Source: JBKHYJ01 sp046565505
Lineage (GTDB): Bacteria > Acidobacteriota > Blastocatellia > UBA7656
Assembly (NCBI GenBank): GCA_046565505.1
Contig: JBKHYJ010000050.1
Coordinates: 1-64,000, forward strand
Direction: 5' to 3'
DNA length: 64,000 nucleotides
A program made the translations under genes and the position numbers. Below the pieces are notes generated by a model that did not search any database, had not been told where the DNA came from, and was given only the letters and a program-made list of their open reading frames with translations. How positions within the stretch are numbered: the first letter of the stretch is position 1; every line of letters begins with the position of its first letter. Below are positions 1 to 8,855 of the stretch, piece by piece.

Positions 1-642
1 CAGCGCGTTGCGCATTATGTCGTAGCTCTCGGCGATCAACTGCATGTCGCCGTACTCTATGCCGTTGTGGACCATCTTGACGAAGTGGCCCGCCCCGTCA
101 GGCCCCACGTACGTCACGCACGGGCCGGAGTCGGTCTGCGCGGCTATCGCTTCAAAGACCGCGCGAATGTTCTCGTAAGCCGCTCGCGCGCCGCCCGGCA
201 TCAGCGAGGGGCCGAAGCGCGCGCCGGACTCGCCGCCCGACACGCCCGAGCCTATGAAGTAGAGCCCCGCCCCCCTCAGCGATTCTTCGCGCCGCTGCGT
301 GTCCTTGTAGTAGGAGTTGCCGCCATCAATGACGATGTCGCCCGCATCCAGGAACGGCTTGAGACTTTCAAGAGTCTGGTCAACCGGCGCGCCCGCTTTA
401 ATCATCATCATCATGCGCCGCGGCCGTTCGAGCGCGCGCGCGAAATCGGCGAGCGTCTTAGCGCCGGTGAATTGCTTGTCTTGAAATTCCCCGGTGAAGC
501 TATCGACCCATTCGGTCTCGTAGTTCCAGACGGCGACCGGGAACCCGTGCCCTTCGATGTTCAGCGCGAGGTTGCGGCCCATCACGGCGAGGCCGATCAT
601 CCCAAACTGCGCCTGCTCCGGTTTCGTTCGTTCAGATGTCAT
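1..642 (-). CDS. gnd: 6-phosphogluconate dehydrogenase, N-terminal part (gene cut by window edge)
   Basis: Cytosolic enzyme of the oxidative pentose phosphate pathway: 6-phosphogluconate + NADP+ gives ribulose 5-phosphate + CO2 + NADPH. Only the first 214 residues are in the window; the family is about 470-480 residues. Translation starts MTSERTKPEQ. The Rossmann nucleotide-binding motif GLAVMG lies near residues 17-22, a substrate loop SGVSGGESGAR near 150, and the catalytic-lysine helix around VKMVHNGIEYGD near 190. No stop is met before the window edge. It lies 75 bp downstream of the HAD gene at the end of a leftward sugar-phosphate cluster. Family assignment is firm. Confidence 0.93.
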   Translation of the reverse strand, partial: MTSERTKPEQAQFGMIGLAVMGRNLALNIEGHGFPVAVWNYETEWVDSFTGEFQDKQFTGAKTLADFARALERPRRMMMMIKAGAPVDQTLESLKPFLDAGDIVIDGGNSYYKDTQRREESLRGAGLYFIGSGVSGGESGARFGPSLMPGGARAAYENIRAVFEAIAAQTDSGPCVTYVGPDGAGHFVKMVHNGIEYGDMQLIAESYDIMRNAL

Positions 643-717
643 TCCATTCCACCCCGCGAGGTCTAAGCCGCCGCGCCCCATAAGCGCATGAAGGCTGCCC
701 GGACAGGCGAGCCGCCA

Positions 718-1548
718 TCAGGCCGGCTGACCGCCATTAATTACGTACCTCTCGATGCCGCGCGCCCACCCCTCGTCATCGTTTGAAGTAGTCACATGAA
801 TCGCGGCTTCGCGCACGGCGTCTACGGCCTGGCCCATCGCTATGCTCACGCCCGCCTGCTTGAACATGTCCACGTCGTTCGGGCCGTCGCCTATGACGGC
901 GACTCTCTCTGTCGGGACCTTGAAGACCTCCGCCAGGCGAACGACCGCCGCCCCCTTGTGCATGCCGTGCGCGGTCACGTCGAGGAAGCGCGGCTTGGAG
1001 CGCGACGCGGACACATCGCCGGCCATCTCGCTCAACACCCTTTGCTCCGCCTGCGCCACAAGCTCCGGCTTGCCGACGACTGTCAGCTTGTTCGCGTCCG
1101 CGTTTATCCGCTCGTCGTAGCCATCTATCTTAGGGCTGAAGCCGGAGGTGTGTTCCTCGCGGTCTACGAACGCGTCGCGGCGGGAGACCCACCATTCGCG
1201 CTCGTCATAGAGCCACACGCCGAGGCCGAAATCGTCCGCGATTGCCTTGACCCGCCGGATGATCGTGGGCGCGATGACGCTGCCCGCCACCACGTCGCCA
1301 TCCGGCGTGGTCACCAGCGCCCCATTGAACGCGGCGAACGGCGCGCGCAGACGGAGCGCCTCGGCGAAAGGCAGGATGCTGCGCGGCGGGCGGGAGCTTG
1401 CCAGCGATAGCTGTATGCCGCTGTCGTAAAGCCTCTGCGCCTCCGCGCGCGTCGCCTCGGTCAATTCATGATTAGAGGTGATGAGCGTGCCATCAATGTC
1501 TGAAATCACGAGCGCAATGCTTGGGGGGTTGGCGTTTGCTTCGGCCAT
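718..1548 (-). CDS. HAD-superfamily (Cof/IIB type) sugar-phosphate phosphatase
   Basis: Predicted Mg2+-dependent phosphohydrolase of the Cof/YbiV class; such enzymes dephosphorylate sugar phosphates or cofactors, and the exact substrate cannot be told. HAD motif I is DIDGT (residues 17-21), motif II is the Ser pair in LASSRPP (about 50), and motif IV is GDGPNDVDM (about 220-228). A type IIB cap fills the middle. The length of 276 aa is normal for the family. It sits between pgi and gnd, 75-80 bp from each, in the same direction, so a housekeeping role on a hexose or pentose phosphate is plausible. Confidence 0.85.
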   Translation of the reverse strand: MAEANANPPSIALVISDIDGTLITSNHELTEATRAEAQRLYDSGIQLSLASSRPPRSILPFAEALRLRAPFAAFNGALVTTPDGDVVAGSVIAPTIIRRVKAIADDFGLGVWLYDEREWWVSRRDAFVDREEHTSGFSPKIDGYDERINADANKLTVVGKPELVAQAEQRVLSEMAGDVSASRSKPRFLDVTAHGMHKGAAVVRLAEVFKVPTERVAVIGDGPNDVDMFKQAGVSIAMGQAVDAVREAAIHVTTSNDDEGWARGIERYVINGGQPA

Positions 1549-1625
1549 AGATTATCCACCTGTTCGAGGCGATTAAATGTGAGCGCGGGGCGGCCGGGGA
1601 GTTCCCGCCGACCCGCCCTCATAAT

Positions 1626-3374
1626 TTATTCGGGGATTTCCTCCCGAACTATTTCAAGCAGCGTGCGCAGCCCGCCGGCGATGTCTTCGCCCAGGTGGAC
1701 GCGGATGGCGCGGCGACGCCGGGAGGCGAGGGATTGAAAGTCGCCCAGCGCCTGCGCCTGCTTCAACACGCCGAAGGTGAAAGGCTCGTTCACTATCGGC
1801 ACGTCCACGGAATTATCGGCGGTGATTTGAGTGAAGACGCCGCTCGGGGGGCCGCCTTTATGGAGCTGCCCCGTCGAATGCAGGAAGCGCGGCCCATACC
1901 CTGTAGTCGTCGCGACGCGCAGCCCGTCGCGCAGGCGCACGCGGATGGCCTGTATCAACTCTTCGTGCTCGTCGGTTATCTGGATGTAGTCGAGCAGCGC
2001 GACGTAATCGCCCGCGCCCGCGCGCTTGAGGTGCGCGCCGATGAACTTGCCGACAGGGAGGCCCGGCCCAAGCTCGTCGCGCGTCTCTCGCTCGCAAAAA
2101 ACTTTCAGCCCGCGGCCTTCCGCGGCAAGCTCCTGTTCGGGCAGCGCGCCGTTTTTCTTGTACTCCTCAAGCAGCCGCTTCGTGTTGTCCTTGCTCTCTT
2201 GCACGTTCGGCTGGTCGAAAGTATTAATCCCGATGCACGCGCCGGCTATGGCCGTTGCCATCTCCCAGGCGTAGAACTCCGCGCCCAGGTCCAGCGGGTC
2301 GTTAAGCGTGCGCCGCACCACGGGGTGGCCGGCCGCTTCGAGCGCCCGCAACTTCTCTTCCGTCTCTCCCGATGGCGCGCCCACGCCCACATGAACGAAG
2401 AGGCGGTCGCCGCCGTATACCTCCGGCCGCGCGAGCGGCTCGCCGGCCACGGGGATGATGCCTTTGCCCTCTTTCCCTGTGCTTTCTGCGATCAACTGCT
2501 CGACCCACAGCCCGAGGGATGAAATGTCGTCCGACGTGGAGAGCGTGAGCTTGTCGCGCCCCGCGTTCGCCAGCGTCCCGAGTATCGCGCCCAGCAGCGC
2601 CGCGGGGTTGTCGCCGGCAGGAGACGATGGCGAGCAGGCCTCGGCCATCGAGCGGGCGCGGGCGAGCAGCGATTTGAAGTCGAAGCCCTGCAAGGCTGCC
2701 GGGACCATGCCGAAGTAGGAGAGCGCGGAGTAACGCCCCCCGATGTCCGCGGGGTTGAGGAATATTCGGCGGAACCCGTCGCCCCTCGCCATCTCTTCCA
2801 TCAGCGTGCCGGGGTCGGTGATCGCGACGAAGTTTTGGCCCGCGCCCCCGCCTTTGACCTCGCGCACGCGGTTGAAAAAATACTTGTAGAACATCAGCGG
2901 CTCTGTCGTCGTGCCCGACTTGCTCGCGACGGCGAATAGCGTGCGGGGCAGGTCGACGCTCTGCTCGAAGCTCTTGACCGTGGCCGGGTCCGTGCTGTCG
3001 AGCACGTGCAGCTCCGGGAACCCTTCGCGGCGCCCGAACGTGCGGCGGAATACTTCGGGGCAGAGGCTGCTGCCGCCCATACCCAGGAGCATCACATGTG
3101 TGAACCCTTCATGGCGCACGTCGTCGCTGAATGCCGCGAGTTCGTCGGCGTGGTCGCTCAAGAGGTCGACGACCGCGACCCACCCGAGCGCGTTGCCGAT
3201 GATTTTCTGGTGCGCCTCGTCGGCCTTCCACAGGCTCGCGTCCTTCTTCCATATGCGCTCGACCCACCGCTCGCTCTCGGCGCGCTCTATGGTATGTTTA
3301 ACACCCGCGGCGTATTCCCCGAGCGTCGATTCCTGCCTGATGGTGTGTGATTCGCCAGATGGCCTTTGACTCAT
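1626..3374 (-). CDS. pgi: glucose-6-phosphate isomerase
   Basis: Interconverts glucose 6-phosphate and fructose 6-phosphate. Two SIS-type sugar-phosphate domains are visible: GMGGSSL (residues 98-104) and SKSGTTTEP (151-159), the latter a hallmark of the family. The sequence resembles the isomerase half of bifunctional transaldolase/isomerase proteins, but no transaldolase domain is attached here (582 aa). The start is supported by GGAGGG a few bases upstream of the ATG. It lies 20 bp after nagA, so the two are probably co-transcribed. It could receive fructose 6-phosphate derived from amino sugars. Confidence 0.92.
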   Translation of the reverse strand: MSQRPSGESHTIRQESTLGEYAAGVKHTIERAESERWVERIWKKDASLWKADEAHQKIIGNALGWVAVVDLLSDHADELAAFSDDVRHEGFTHVMLLGMGGSSLCPEVFRRTFGRREGFPELHVLDSTDPATVKSFEQSVDLPRTLFAVASKSGTTTEPLMFYKYFFNRVREVKGGGAGQNFVAITDPGTLMEEMARGDGFRRIFLNPADIGGRYSALSYFGMVPAALQGFDFKSLLARARSMAEACSPSSPAGDNPAALLGAILGTLANAGRDKLTLSTSDDISSLGLWVEQLIAESTGKEGKGIIPVAGEPLARPEVYGGDRLFVHVGVGAPSGETEEKLRALEAAGHPVVRRTLNDPLDLGAEFYAWEMATAIAGACIGINTFDQPNVQESKDNTKRLLEEYKKNGALPEQELAAEGRGLKVFCERETRDELGPGLPVGKFIGAHLKRAGAGDYVALLDYIQITDEHEELIQAIRVRLRDGLRVATTTGYGPRFLHSTGQLHKGGPPSGVFTQITADNSVDVPIVNEPFTFGVLKQAQALGDFQSLASRRRRAIRVHLGEDIAGGLRTLLEIVREEIPE

Positions 3375-3394
3375 ATTTACCCTCCCGTGGTTGT

Positions 3395-4612
3395 CTACTC
3401 CGGCGCGATCCTGCCGCCTATTATCGCAAACTGAATGGTCAGGACTTCATCGAATGATACGAGGTCCGCACGCTTGCCGACTTCGATGGAGCCGAAGTCG
3501 CGATCTACGCCCGCGGCGCGGGCGGGCGTGAGCGAGGCCATGCGCAGCGCGTCATGAATCGGCACGCCGATGCCGGCGACGTTGCGGAGCGCCTGCCGCA
3601 TGGTGATTACTGAGCCGGCGATCGTGCCGCGGGCCGGGCCGTCGGCGAGGGCCGTCGCGCCATTGCGGACCGTTATGGCCTCGCCCCACACTGAAAACTC
3701 CCCGTCGCCCAACCCGGCAGGCTGTATCGCGTCGCTGATGAGCGCCATGCGGCCGGCGGTCTTCGACTGGTAAATCAACCGGAGCATCAGCGGGTGAACG
3801 TGGTGGAGGTCGGCTATGCAATCCAGGCTGACGTCGCCGCGCACGAGGCCCCAGGCGACCGGGCCGGGCTTGCGGTGGTGAAGCGGGTCCAGCGCGTTCG
3901 GGAAGTGCGTGATGTGCCGCGCGCCGGCCTCCGCAGCCGCGTCGAGCGTGCCGGGGTCGGCGGCCGAATGGCCTATGAATGGCCTTGCGCCTCGCGCCGC
4001 CAGCTCGCGAGTCAGGTCGAGGCCGCCTTCTATTTCGGGCGCGAGCGTCATGAGCGGGGCGGATGAGCGCCCGCCGGCCGCGCCGGCGGGCGCGAAGACT
4101 TCCAGGGAGCGCGGGTCGCCATCGTAGGTCCTGAAGTGCTCGCGCTTCAAGGCGCCGCACTTATCGTGGCTGACGAAGGGGCCTTCAAAATGAATCCCTA
4201 AAACTCGCGCGCGGACCTGGTGCGGCTGGTCCTGCGCCGCCTCGTCCTGACGGCCTATGTAGGCGTTGACTTCGGCAATCGCGTCACGGTAGCCGCGCTC
4301 GTCGGTCGGGACGAAGGTCACGAAGTACCCGGTCACCCCTTCCCTGAGCAGGAACTCCGAGAGCTTCGCGAGCCGCACGGTGTCTGCGTCCTGCACGTCC
4401 ACGCCGTCCGATCCATGTATGTGTATATCGATCAGGCCCGGGGCGAGGTAGGCGCCCCTCACGTCTATCGATTCGTACAGGCTTACGCCGGCGGGCTTAT
4501 CCTGGTCGGCGAATATGTGGGCTATGCGGCCCTGGCGGATGAGCACGCCCCCGCGTTCTATGCCGCTCTGAGATACGAGGCGCGCGTTATGTAGAAGAAG
4601 CTGATCCATCAT
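3395..4612 (-). CDS. nagA: N-acetylglucosamine-6-phosphate deacetylase
   Basis: Metal-dependent amidohydrolase that removes acetate from GlcNAc-6-phosphate, giving glucosamine 6-phosphate in cell-wall and chitin sugar recycling. Visible landmarks are the metal-binding IDIHIHG (about 61-67), HFEGPFVS, the histidine motif IGHSAAD, HITHFPNALDPLHHR (substrate and metal contacts), and the catalytic Asp in ALISDAI. The length of 405 aa is typical. It lies 73 bp downstream of murQ and 20 bp before pgi. MurQ makes its substrate, so the order follows the pathway. A glucosamine-6-phosphate deaminase (nagB) is not in the window. Confidence 0.94.
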   Translation of the reverse strand: MMDQLLLHNARLVSQSGIERGGVLIRQGRIAHIFADQDKPAGVSLYESIDVRGAYLAPGLIDIHIHGSDGVDVQDADTVRLAKLSEFLLREGVTGYFVTFVPTDERGYRDAIAEVNAYIGRQDEAAQDQPHQVRARVLGIHFEGPFVSHDKCGALKREHFRTYDGDPRSLEVFAPAGAAGGRSSAPLMTLAPEIEGGLDLTRELAARGARPFIGHSAADPGTLDAAAEAGARHITHFPNALDPLHHRKPGPVAWGLVRGDVSLDCIADLHHVHPLMLRLIYQSKTAGRMALISDAIQPAGLGDGEFSVWGEAITVRNGATALADGPARGTIAGSVITMRQALRNVAGIGVPIHDALRMASLTPARAAGVDRDFGSIEVGKRADLVSFDEVLTIQFAIIGGRIAPE

Positions 4613-4685
4613 CTGCGAAGGGCAGTCTAACAGGTGTACACCCGGAGGGCGCGGTGAGCGAAGGCGCTACTTTGCTTCACGCCCT

Positions 4686-5588
4686 TCACGCGCCCCCTTC
4701 AGTCCTTTCGTCAATCGCTCGCCGCACGGAGCCGCCGTGAGACCTGAGCAATTGCTCCGCCTCCCGGCCCGAAATTCTCAGGCGCGCCATCAATAACGCG
4801 ACGCGGAGGTCGCGCCCGGACTGCTCGAAAACGCGGGCGGCCTCTTCGGCGCTCACTCCCGCCTCTTCCGCCAGTATCGCGCGCGCGCGGCCGACTAGCT
4901 TCTCGTTATTGGCCTGGAGGTTCGACATGAGATTGCCGTAGACCAGCCCGAGCCTTATCATCGTGGCCGTCGAAATCATATTGAGGATCATCTTCTGCGC
5001 GGTCCCGGCCTTCATGCGCGACGACCCCGCGATGACTTCGGGGCCGACCACGGGGGCGATGCTTATGCCGGCCTCGCGGGCCATCCGCGAATCAGGGTTG
5101 CAGGTCACGGCGATGGCCGCCGCCCCGACCTTCTTCGCGTGCCGGAGCGCGCCGAGCGTGTAAGGCGTGTTGCCGCTCGCCGATATTCCCACCACGGCGT
5201 CCTTCTGCGAGAGCGCGAAAGCATCCAGGTCGCGCGCGGCCTGGTCGGGCTCATCTTCGGCCGCTTCGACCGCCTTATGCAGAGCGTCGTAGCCGCCCGC
5301 GATTATGCCGCGAACGAGTTCGGGCGACACCCCGTAGGTCGGGGGGCACTCGGAAGCGTCCAGCACGCCGAGCCTCCCGCTGGTCCCCGTGCCCGTGTAG
5401 AAGAGGCGGCCGCCCGCTCCCAGTCGCGCGGCGATCACGTCGACCGCTTCGGCCACGCGGTCGAGCACGCGCGAGACCGCTTCGGCCACGGTCCTGTCTT
5501 CTTCGTTTATGAGCGTGATTATTTCCAGCGTGGGGCGGCGGTCTATGTCTTTCGCCTTCGGATTTGCCTGCTCGGTGATGGGTATCAT
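4686..5588 (-). CDS. murQ: N-acetylmuramic acid 6-phosphate etherase
   Basis: Cleaves the lactyl ether of MurNAc-6-phosphate, giving GlcNAc-6-phosphate and D-lactate; this is the entry to peptidoglycan sugar recycling. A SIS domain fills the protein: GTGTSGRL (66-73), the strongly conserved DASECPP with Glu80, a second acidic cluster EDEPDQAARD near 111-120, and GISASGNTPYTLG. The C-terminal part is a small helical UBA-like region, as in family members. The length of 300 aa is canonical. It is the first gene of the leftward cluster leading to nagA and pgi. Confidence 0.95.
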   Translation of the reverse strand: MIPITEQANPKAKDIDRRPTLEIITLINEEDRTVAEAVSRVLDRVAEAVDVIAARLGAGGRLFYTGTGTSGRLGVLDASECPPTYGVSPELVRGIIAGGYDALHKAVEAAEDEPDQAARDLDAFALSQKDAVVGISASGNTPYTLGALRHAKKVGAAAIAVTCNPDSRMAREAGISIAPVVGPEVIAGSSRMKAGTAQKMILNMISTATMIRLGLVYGNLMSNLQANNEKLVGRARAILAEEAGVSAEEAARVFEQSGRDLRVALLMARLRISGREAEQLLRSHGGSVRRAIDERTEGGA

Positions 5589-5824
5589 TTTGGCTTCTAG
5601 CGAACTCGCGCGCCCGGTTAGGATTTATCTAATATGAGCTCGACCCGCGCCCCGTTTTCATTCGCCGCTCGTTTGCCGGAGTCGCATGCGCCGACTCATC
5701 GCATGCGGCGCGGGCTGCGGGCGCGCGTCGGCCGCCGCGGTCAACAGCACTGATTCAGTTCTCTGGGCCTTCGCCCTTCTGCCCCCTGTCGCCCGCGGTC
5801 CGACGGAAGGCGCTCGCGCGCGGC

Positions 5825-6397
5825 TTAAAGCAGTTGCTTGATGTCTTCCTCAAACCTGTTCTCAGGCTGCATACCGACGTACTTCTTCACGACGTTGCCG
5901 TCGCGGTCGATTATGTAAGTCGTCGGGTAGCCCTGGCCTAACTGGTACTTGCCGAGCGCGTCCCACTTGCTGACCATCCATATGGTGTAGTTGATGTTGA
6001 ATTGTTGCATGAAAGGGCCGACGGCCGCCGCGCCGCCGCCCCCGCGCGCGTCAACCGGGTCGAGCGCGATGCCTATCACCTCTACCCCCTGGTCGCGGTA
6101 CTTATTCTGGAGGCGGACGAACCCTGGTATCTCCATGCGGCACGGCGGGCACCACGTCGCCCAGAGGTCGAGCACGATCACTTTGCCGCGAAATTCTTCG
6201 AGCTTTTGCGGGAGGCTGGCGATCATCGGCGGCGGCGCGCCCGTGTTCGCGGGCCTGGGGCTGCCGCCGCCCCCGCCGCCGGCGTCGTCTCTCGACTCCG
6301 CGCAGCCCCCGATCATAACGGCTGCGGCCAGCGTCAACGCCGCCGCCAGCCGCGCGCGGCCCCGGCCAGGTTTAGCATTCTCGGTTGTTCGCGACAT
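5825..6397 (-). CDS. TlpA/ResA-like thioredoxin-fold lipoprotein
   Basis: Predicted exported thiol-disulfide oxidoreductase tethered to the cell envelope. The hydrophobic signal ends in a lipobox-like MIGGC with Cys32. A Gly/Pro-rich linker follows, then a thioredoxin fold with the CPPC active site (Cys83-Cys86) in WATWCPPCR, and a late cis-Pro region QGYPTTYIID. I chose the ATG of MSRTTENA because GAGGAAG lies just upstream; the in-frame GTG four codons earlier overlaps that ribosome site. TlpA-like proteins reduce apocytochromes or metal-centre proteins, but the neighbours do not reveal a partner. Confidence 0.85.
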   Translation of the reverse strand: MSRTTENAKPGRGRARLAAALTLAAAVMIGGCAESRDDAGGGGGGSPRPANTGAPPPMIASLPQKLEEFRGKVIVLDLWATWCPPCRMEIPGFVRLQNKYRDQGVEVIGIALDPVDARGGGGAAAVGPFMQQFNINYTIWMVSKWDALGKYQLGQGYPTTYIIDRDGNVVKKYVGMQPENRFEEDIKQLL

Positions 6398-6620
6398 AGA
6401 CTTCCTCACAATAAAATTAAGGGTGTTATTCGATAATCACCTCGTCGTGTCCGTCAAGCTTACCACGAATGTCCGCGGGGATGAAGTATGAGGGGCAAGG
6501 GCGCGCGGCGAATGACGTGACATCGGCGTCCGGCGCGGGAGGCAAGGCCTCCCGCCATGAGAGTGTAATTCGCCACATCCCCGCATCGGCCTTGCCGCCC
6601 TCGCCGCCCTCATTCACCAC

Positions 6621-7268
6621 TCAGAAGACGCGCTTGCGCTCACGAACGCGGGCGCTGCTGGCGAACCCGCGGGGCCGTTCTTTGACGCGGAGCGGCTGGG
6701 AGCCCGAGTGACGGCGTTCGAGGATGATGCGGCACACGGTCAGCGCGAGCAGGCGGTGTATGTAGCGCGCCTCCCACTTCATCACCGGCCTGACTTCTAT
6801 ACGCGCGGTAGTCTGCGTGCGCCGCCGCGTGTCGAAATGAAATACCAGCAGCGTCGAGGTGTAGAACTGCTTGCGGACGACGAACGAAGCCTCCGAGCGC
6901 AGGCGGCTGTCGAGCGACCGCATGACGAAGAAGTTGTCGCCTTCGGCCATCTCGCCGCGCAGGTCTTCTTGATTAGGGTTGGCGCGCGACCTCTCGACCA
7001 GGGAAGATTCGCTGCCGTCGTCGGAGATGATGGAGATGCGCTTGCCCAGCGCGTTGACGTTTATGTCGAACCTCATCCCGTCCGCTTCGTAGATGGCGCG
7101 CCTGTGCCCGCGCCAGCGGAGCCGCGCGATGATGCGGCCGTTGGCGGTGAAAATATGGCGCGCCCGGCTGAGCCCTTCGCGCCGCACTATGATCTCGCCG
7201 CGGCCCATGAAGTCTCGCTCGAAAGCTTCGCCCGCCGCGGCGCTCGAAATTTCAATACTCACTTGCAT
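6621..7268 (-). CDS. conserved hypothetical protein, LURP-one/tubby-like fold suspected
   Basis: I do not recognise a named family with certainty. The 215-residue protein has no signal peptide or membrane segment. It is made of many short beta-strand-like stretches with repeated statements such as GRIIARLRW, RRAIYEADG and FVVRKQF, a pattern that recalls tubby-C-like/LURP-one beta-barrels. The C-terminal 40 residues are Arg-rich and basic. It stands alone, oriented leftward, followed by an apparently non-coding stretch of about 220 bp. No Shine-Dalgarno is obvious before the ATG. Confidence 0.6.
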   Translation of the reverse strand: MQVSIEISSAAAGEAFERDFMGRGEIIVRREGLSRARHIFTANGRIIARLRWRGHRRAIYEADGMRFDINVNALGKRISIISDDGSESSLVERSRANPNQEDLRGEMAEGDNFFVMRSLDSRLRSEASFVVRKQFYTSTLLVFHFDTRRRTQTTARIEVRPVMKWEARYIHRLLALTVCRIILERRHSGSQPLRVKERPRGFASSARVRERKRVF

Positions 7269-7289
7269 ATTAAGAGTGGAGACGACCCC

Positions 7290-7456
7290 TTTTTAGATTT
7301 CGGCTTTTAGATCCCGGATTGGCGGATTGACCGGGCGACGCGGGGCGGGTTGTGCCAGGTCAAATGAAAGTACGGAGGGCAGCAAATACTCCGCCGACCC
7401 AGAATCCGAAATCGCGCCTCGCGAAGCGGCTCCCGCGCCGCGAAAATCCAAAATTA
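7290..7456. repeat. imperfect inverted repeat with GGATTTTGG-like arms, copy 1
   Basis: The spacer holds AT-rich arms built on GATTT/GGATT words (left arm 7290-7329, including TAGATTTCGG and CCCGGATTGGCGGATTG). They face reverse-complement words (7401-7416 AGAATCCGAAATCGCG; 7440-7456 around GAAAATCCAAAATT) across a GC-rich core. A second copy of the same design lies at 10217-10338, and a single arm at 44657-44678. Confidence 0.5.
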
Positions 7457-7471
7457 ACAGCTTTATACCTT

Positions 7472-8503
7472 CTAAGCCCCGATGTAGCGGGCGTACAGGC
7501 CGCGCGCGATGGCGGGGTCTGTGGTCCCTCGGATTATGCTGCGCGCGTCGCGGAACACGGTTATGTCGTAGCCGTCGACGCGGAATCGCAGCAGGAAATC
7601 GTTGAAGGCCACTTCGCCTGAGGGCCTCAGGCGCTCGGCCAGCGCCGCGAAGTCTACTTTCGCCTCGCCCGAGCGGCCAATCTGTACGGCGTTACGCCCG
7701 CACAGTGTTGTCGTCACCTGTCGGCCCGCGCCGCGCAAAAACTCAAGCTCACCCTTCCCGCAGGCGGGGCAGTCCTGCCGGCCCGCAAAGCCCCGCAGCC
7801 CCATCCTGTTAAATTGAAAGTCCCACACGTCAACTCGCATCAGCGACCCGTGAAGCAGCCCCTTCTCCCCCACGATTAATTTCATAGCCTCGGCCGATTG
7901 AATCGAGCCGATGATCGAAACTATCGGCATTATCACGCCCGCCGTGTCGCAGGTCGGCCCCGACCCCGGGTCGGGCATGTCGGGCAGCACGCAGCGCAGG
8001 CAGGGCGTTTCGCCCGGCACGACCGTCATCGTAAGCCCGTAGGAACCGACCGCCGCGCCATAAATCCACGGGGTAGCTGTCTTGACGCAGGCGTCGTTTA
8101 TAAGATACCGGGCCTCGAAATTATCCGTGCCGTCGAGCACCACGTCCGCGCCCTCTATAAGCTCCTCGATGTTCTCAAAGCCCACGTCCTCTACGACCGG
8201 CTCTACGCGCACGCGGGAGTTAACGCGCGCGATGCGGCGGGCGGCGGCGACGGCCTTCGGCAGACGCTCAGCCGCGTCGGATTCTTCATACAAGATTTGC
8301 CGCTGGAGGTTCGATTCTTCGACAAAATCGCGGTCGATGAGCACCAGCCGGCCCACGCCCGCGCGGGCGAGCGTCTCCGCCTGAACGCCCCCTAGCGCCC
8401 CGCACCCGATGATGACAACTTTCGCCGCCCCCAGCCGGGCCTGCCCCGTCTCGCCCACGGGCGTGAAAAGCATTTGCCGCGAGTATCTCTCTTCCGTCTT
8501 CAT
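7472..8503 (-). CDS. ThiF/MoeB-family E1-like adenylyltransferase
   Basis: Activates the C-terminal Gly-Gly of a small ubiquitin-like sulfur carrier (ThiS or MoaD type) by adenylation, in thiamin or molybdopterin synthesis. ATP-binding GCGALGG (33-39), DRD (57-59) and NLQRQ (65-69) are present. Two Cys pairs fit the structural zinc (Cys168/171 and Cys245/248), with a candidate acceptor Cys at 185 in GPTCDTAG. The last 75 residues form a separate short domain seen in some ThiF proteins, possibly a degenerate rhodanese or carrier-like domain. No sulfur-carrier gene is in the window, so ThiF and MoeB cannot be separated. Confidence 0.85.
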   Translation of the reverse strand: MKTEERYSRQMLFTPVGETGQARLGAAKVVIIGCGALGGVQAETLARAGVGRLVLIDRDFVEESNLQRQILYEESDAAERLPKAVAAARRIARVNSRVRVEPVVEDVGFENIEELIEGADVVLDGTDNFEARYLINDACVKTATPWIYGAAVGSYGLTMTVVPGETPCLRCVLPDMPDPGSGPTCDTAGVIMPIVSIIGSIQSAEAMKLIVGEKGLLHGSLMRVDVWDFQFNRMGLRGFAGRQDCPACGKGELEFLRGAGRQVTTTLCGRNAVQIGRSGEAKVDFAALAERLRPSGEVAFNDFLLRFRVDGYDITVFRDARSIIRGTTDPAIARGLYARYIGA

Positions 8504-8662
8504 GATTCAGCGCGAGCCTTCAGCCATCACGCCGGGCGTAGTAATCGCCTGCCCGAGAGGCTGAGCACTTAATAATTTTACACCACGACACCTGCCGGCA
8601 GCATGTAGATGCGTGAAGCGTGCGCGGAATAAGGCGCGCGTCCCGACGCCCGCAAAAAAACA

Positions 8663-8690
8663 ATTTCCCACGACACCAGTCGTGGGAAAT
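8663..8690 (-). terminator. intrinsic terminator for the peroxiredoxin gene
   Basis: Perfect 12-bp stem (8663-8674 with 8679-8690) and a 4-nt ACCA loop. Read leftward it is followed by TTGTTTTTTT, so it is a standard hairpin plus U tract on the minus strand, about 165 bp beyond the peroxiredoxin stop. The rest of the 350-bp spacer (8504-8855) is GC-rich and shows no credible gene. Confidence 0.8.
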
Positions 8691-8855
8691 ACGGCGGGCA
8701 ATTGGCAGGCCCCGCCGCGGGCTTAAGAACCTGTTATTCGGAACTCTCTTTCCCGAGCCTTCGCCGCGGCCTGACTTCCGTGCGGCGGCCCCACCGCGGA
8801 GCGGCCCGCGCCGTGGGCCATCATTTTCCTCGCGCGCGGGGCCGCCCGTCGGGTC

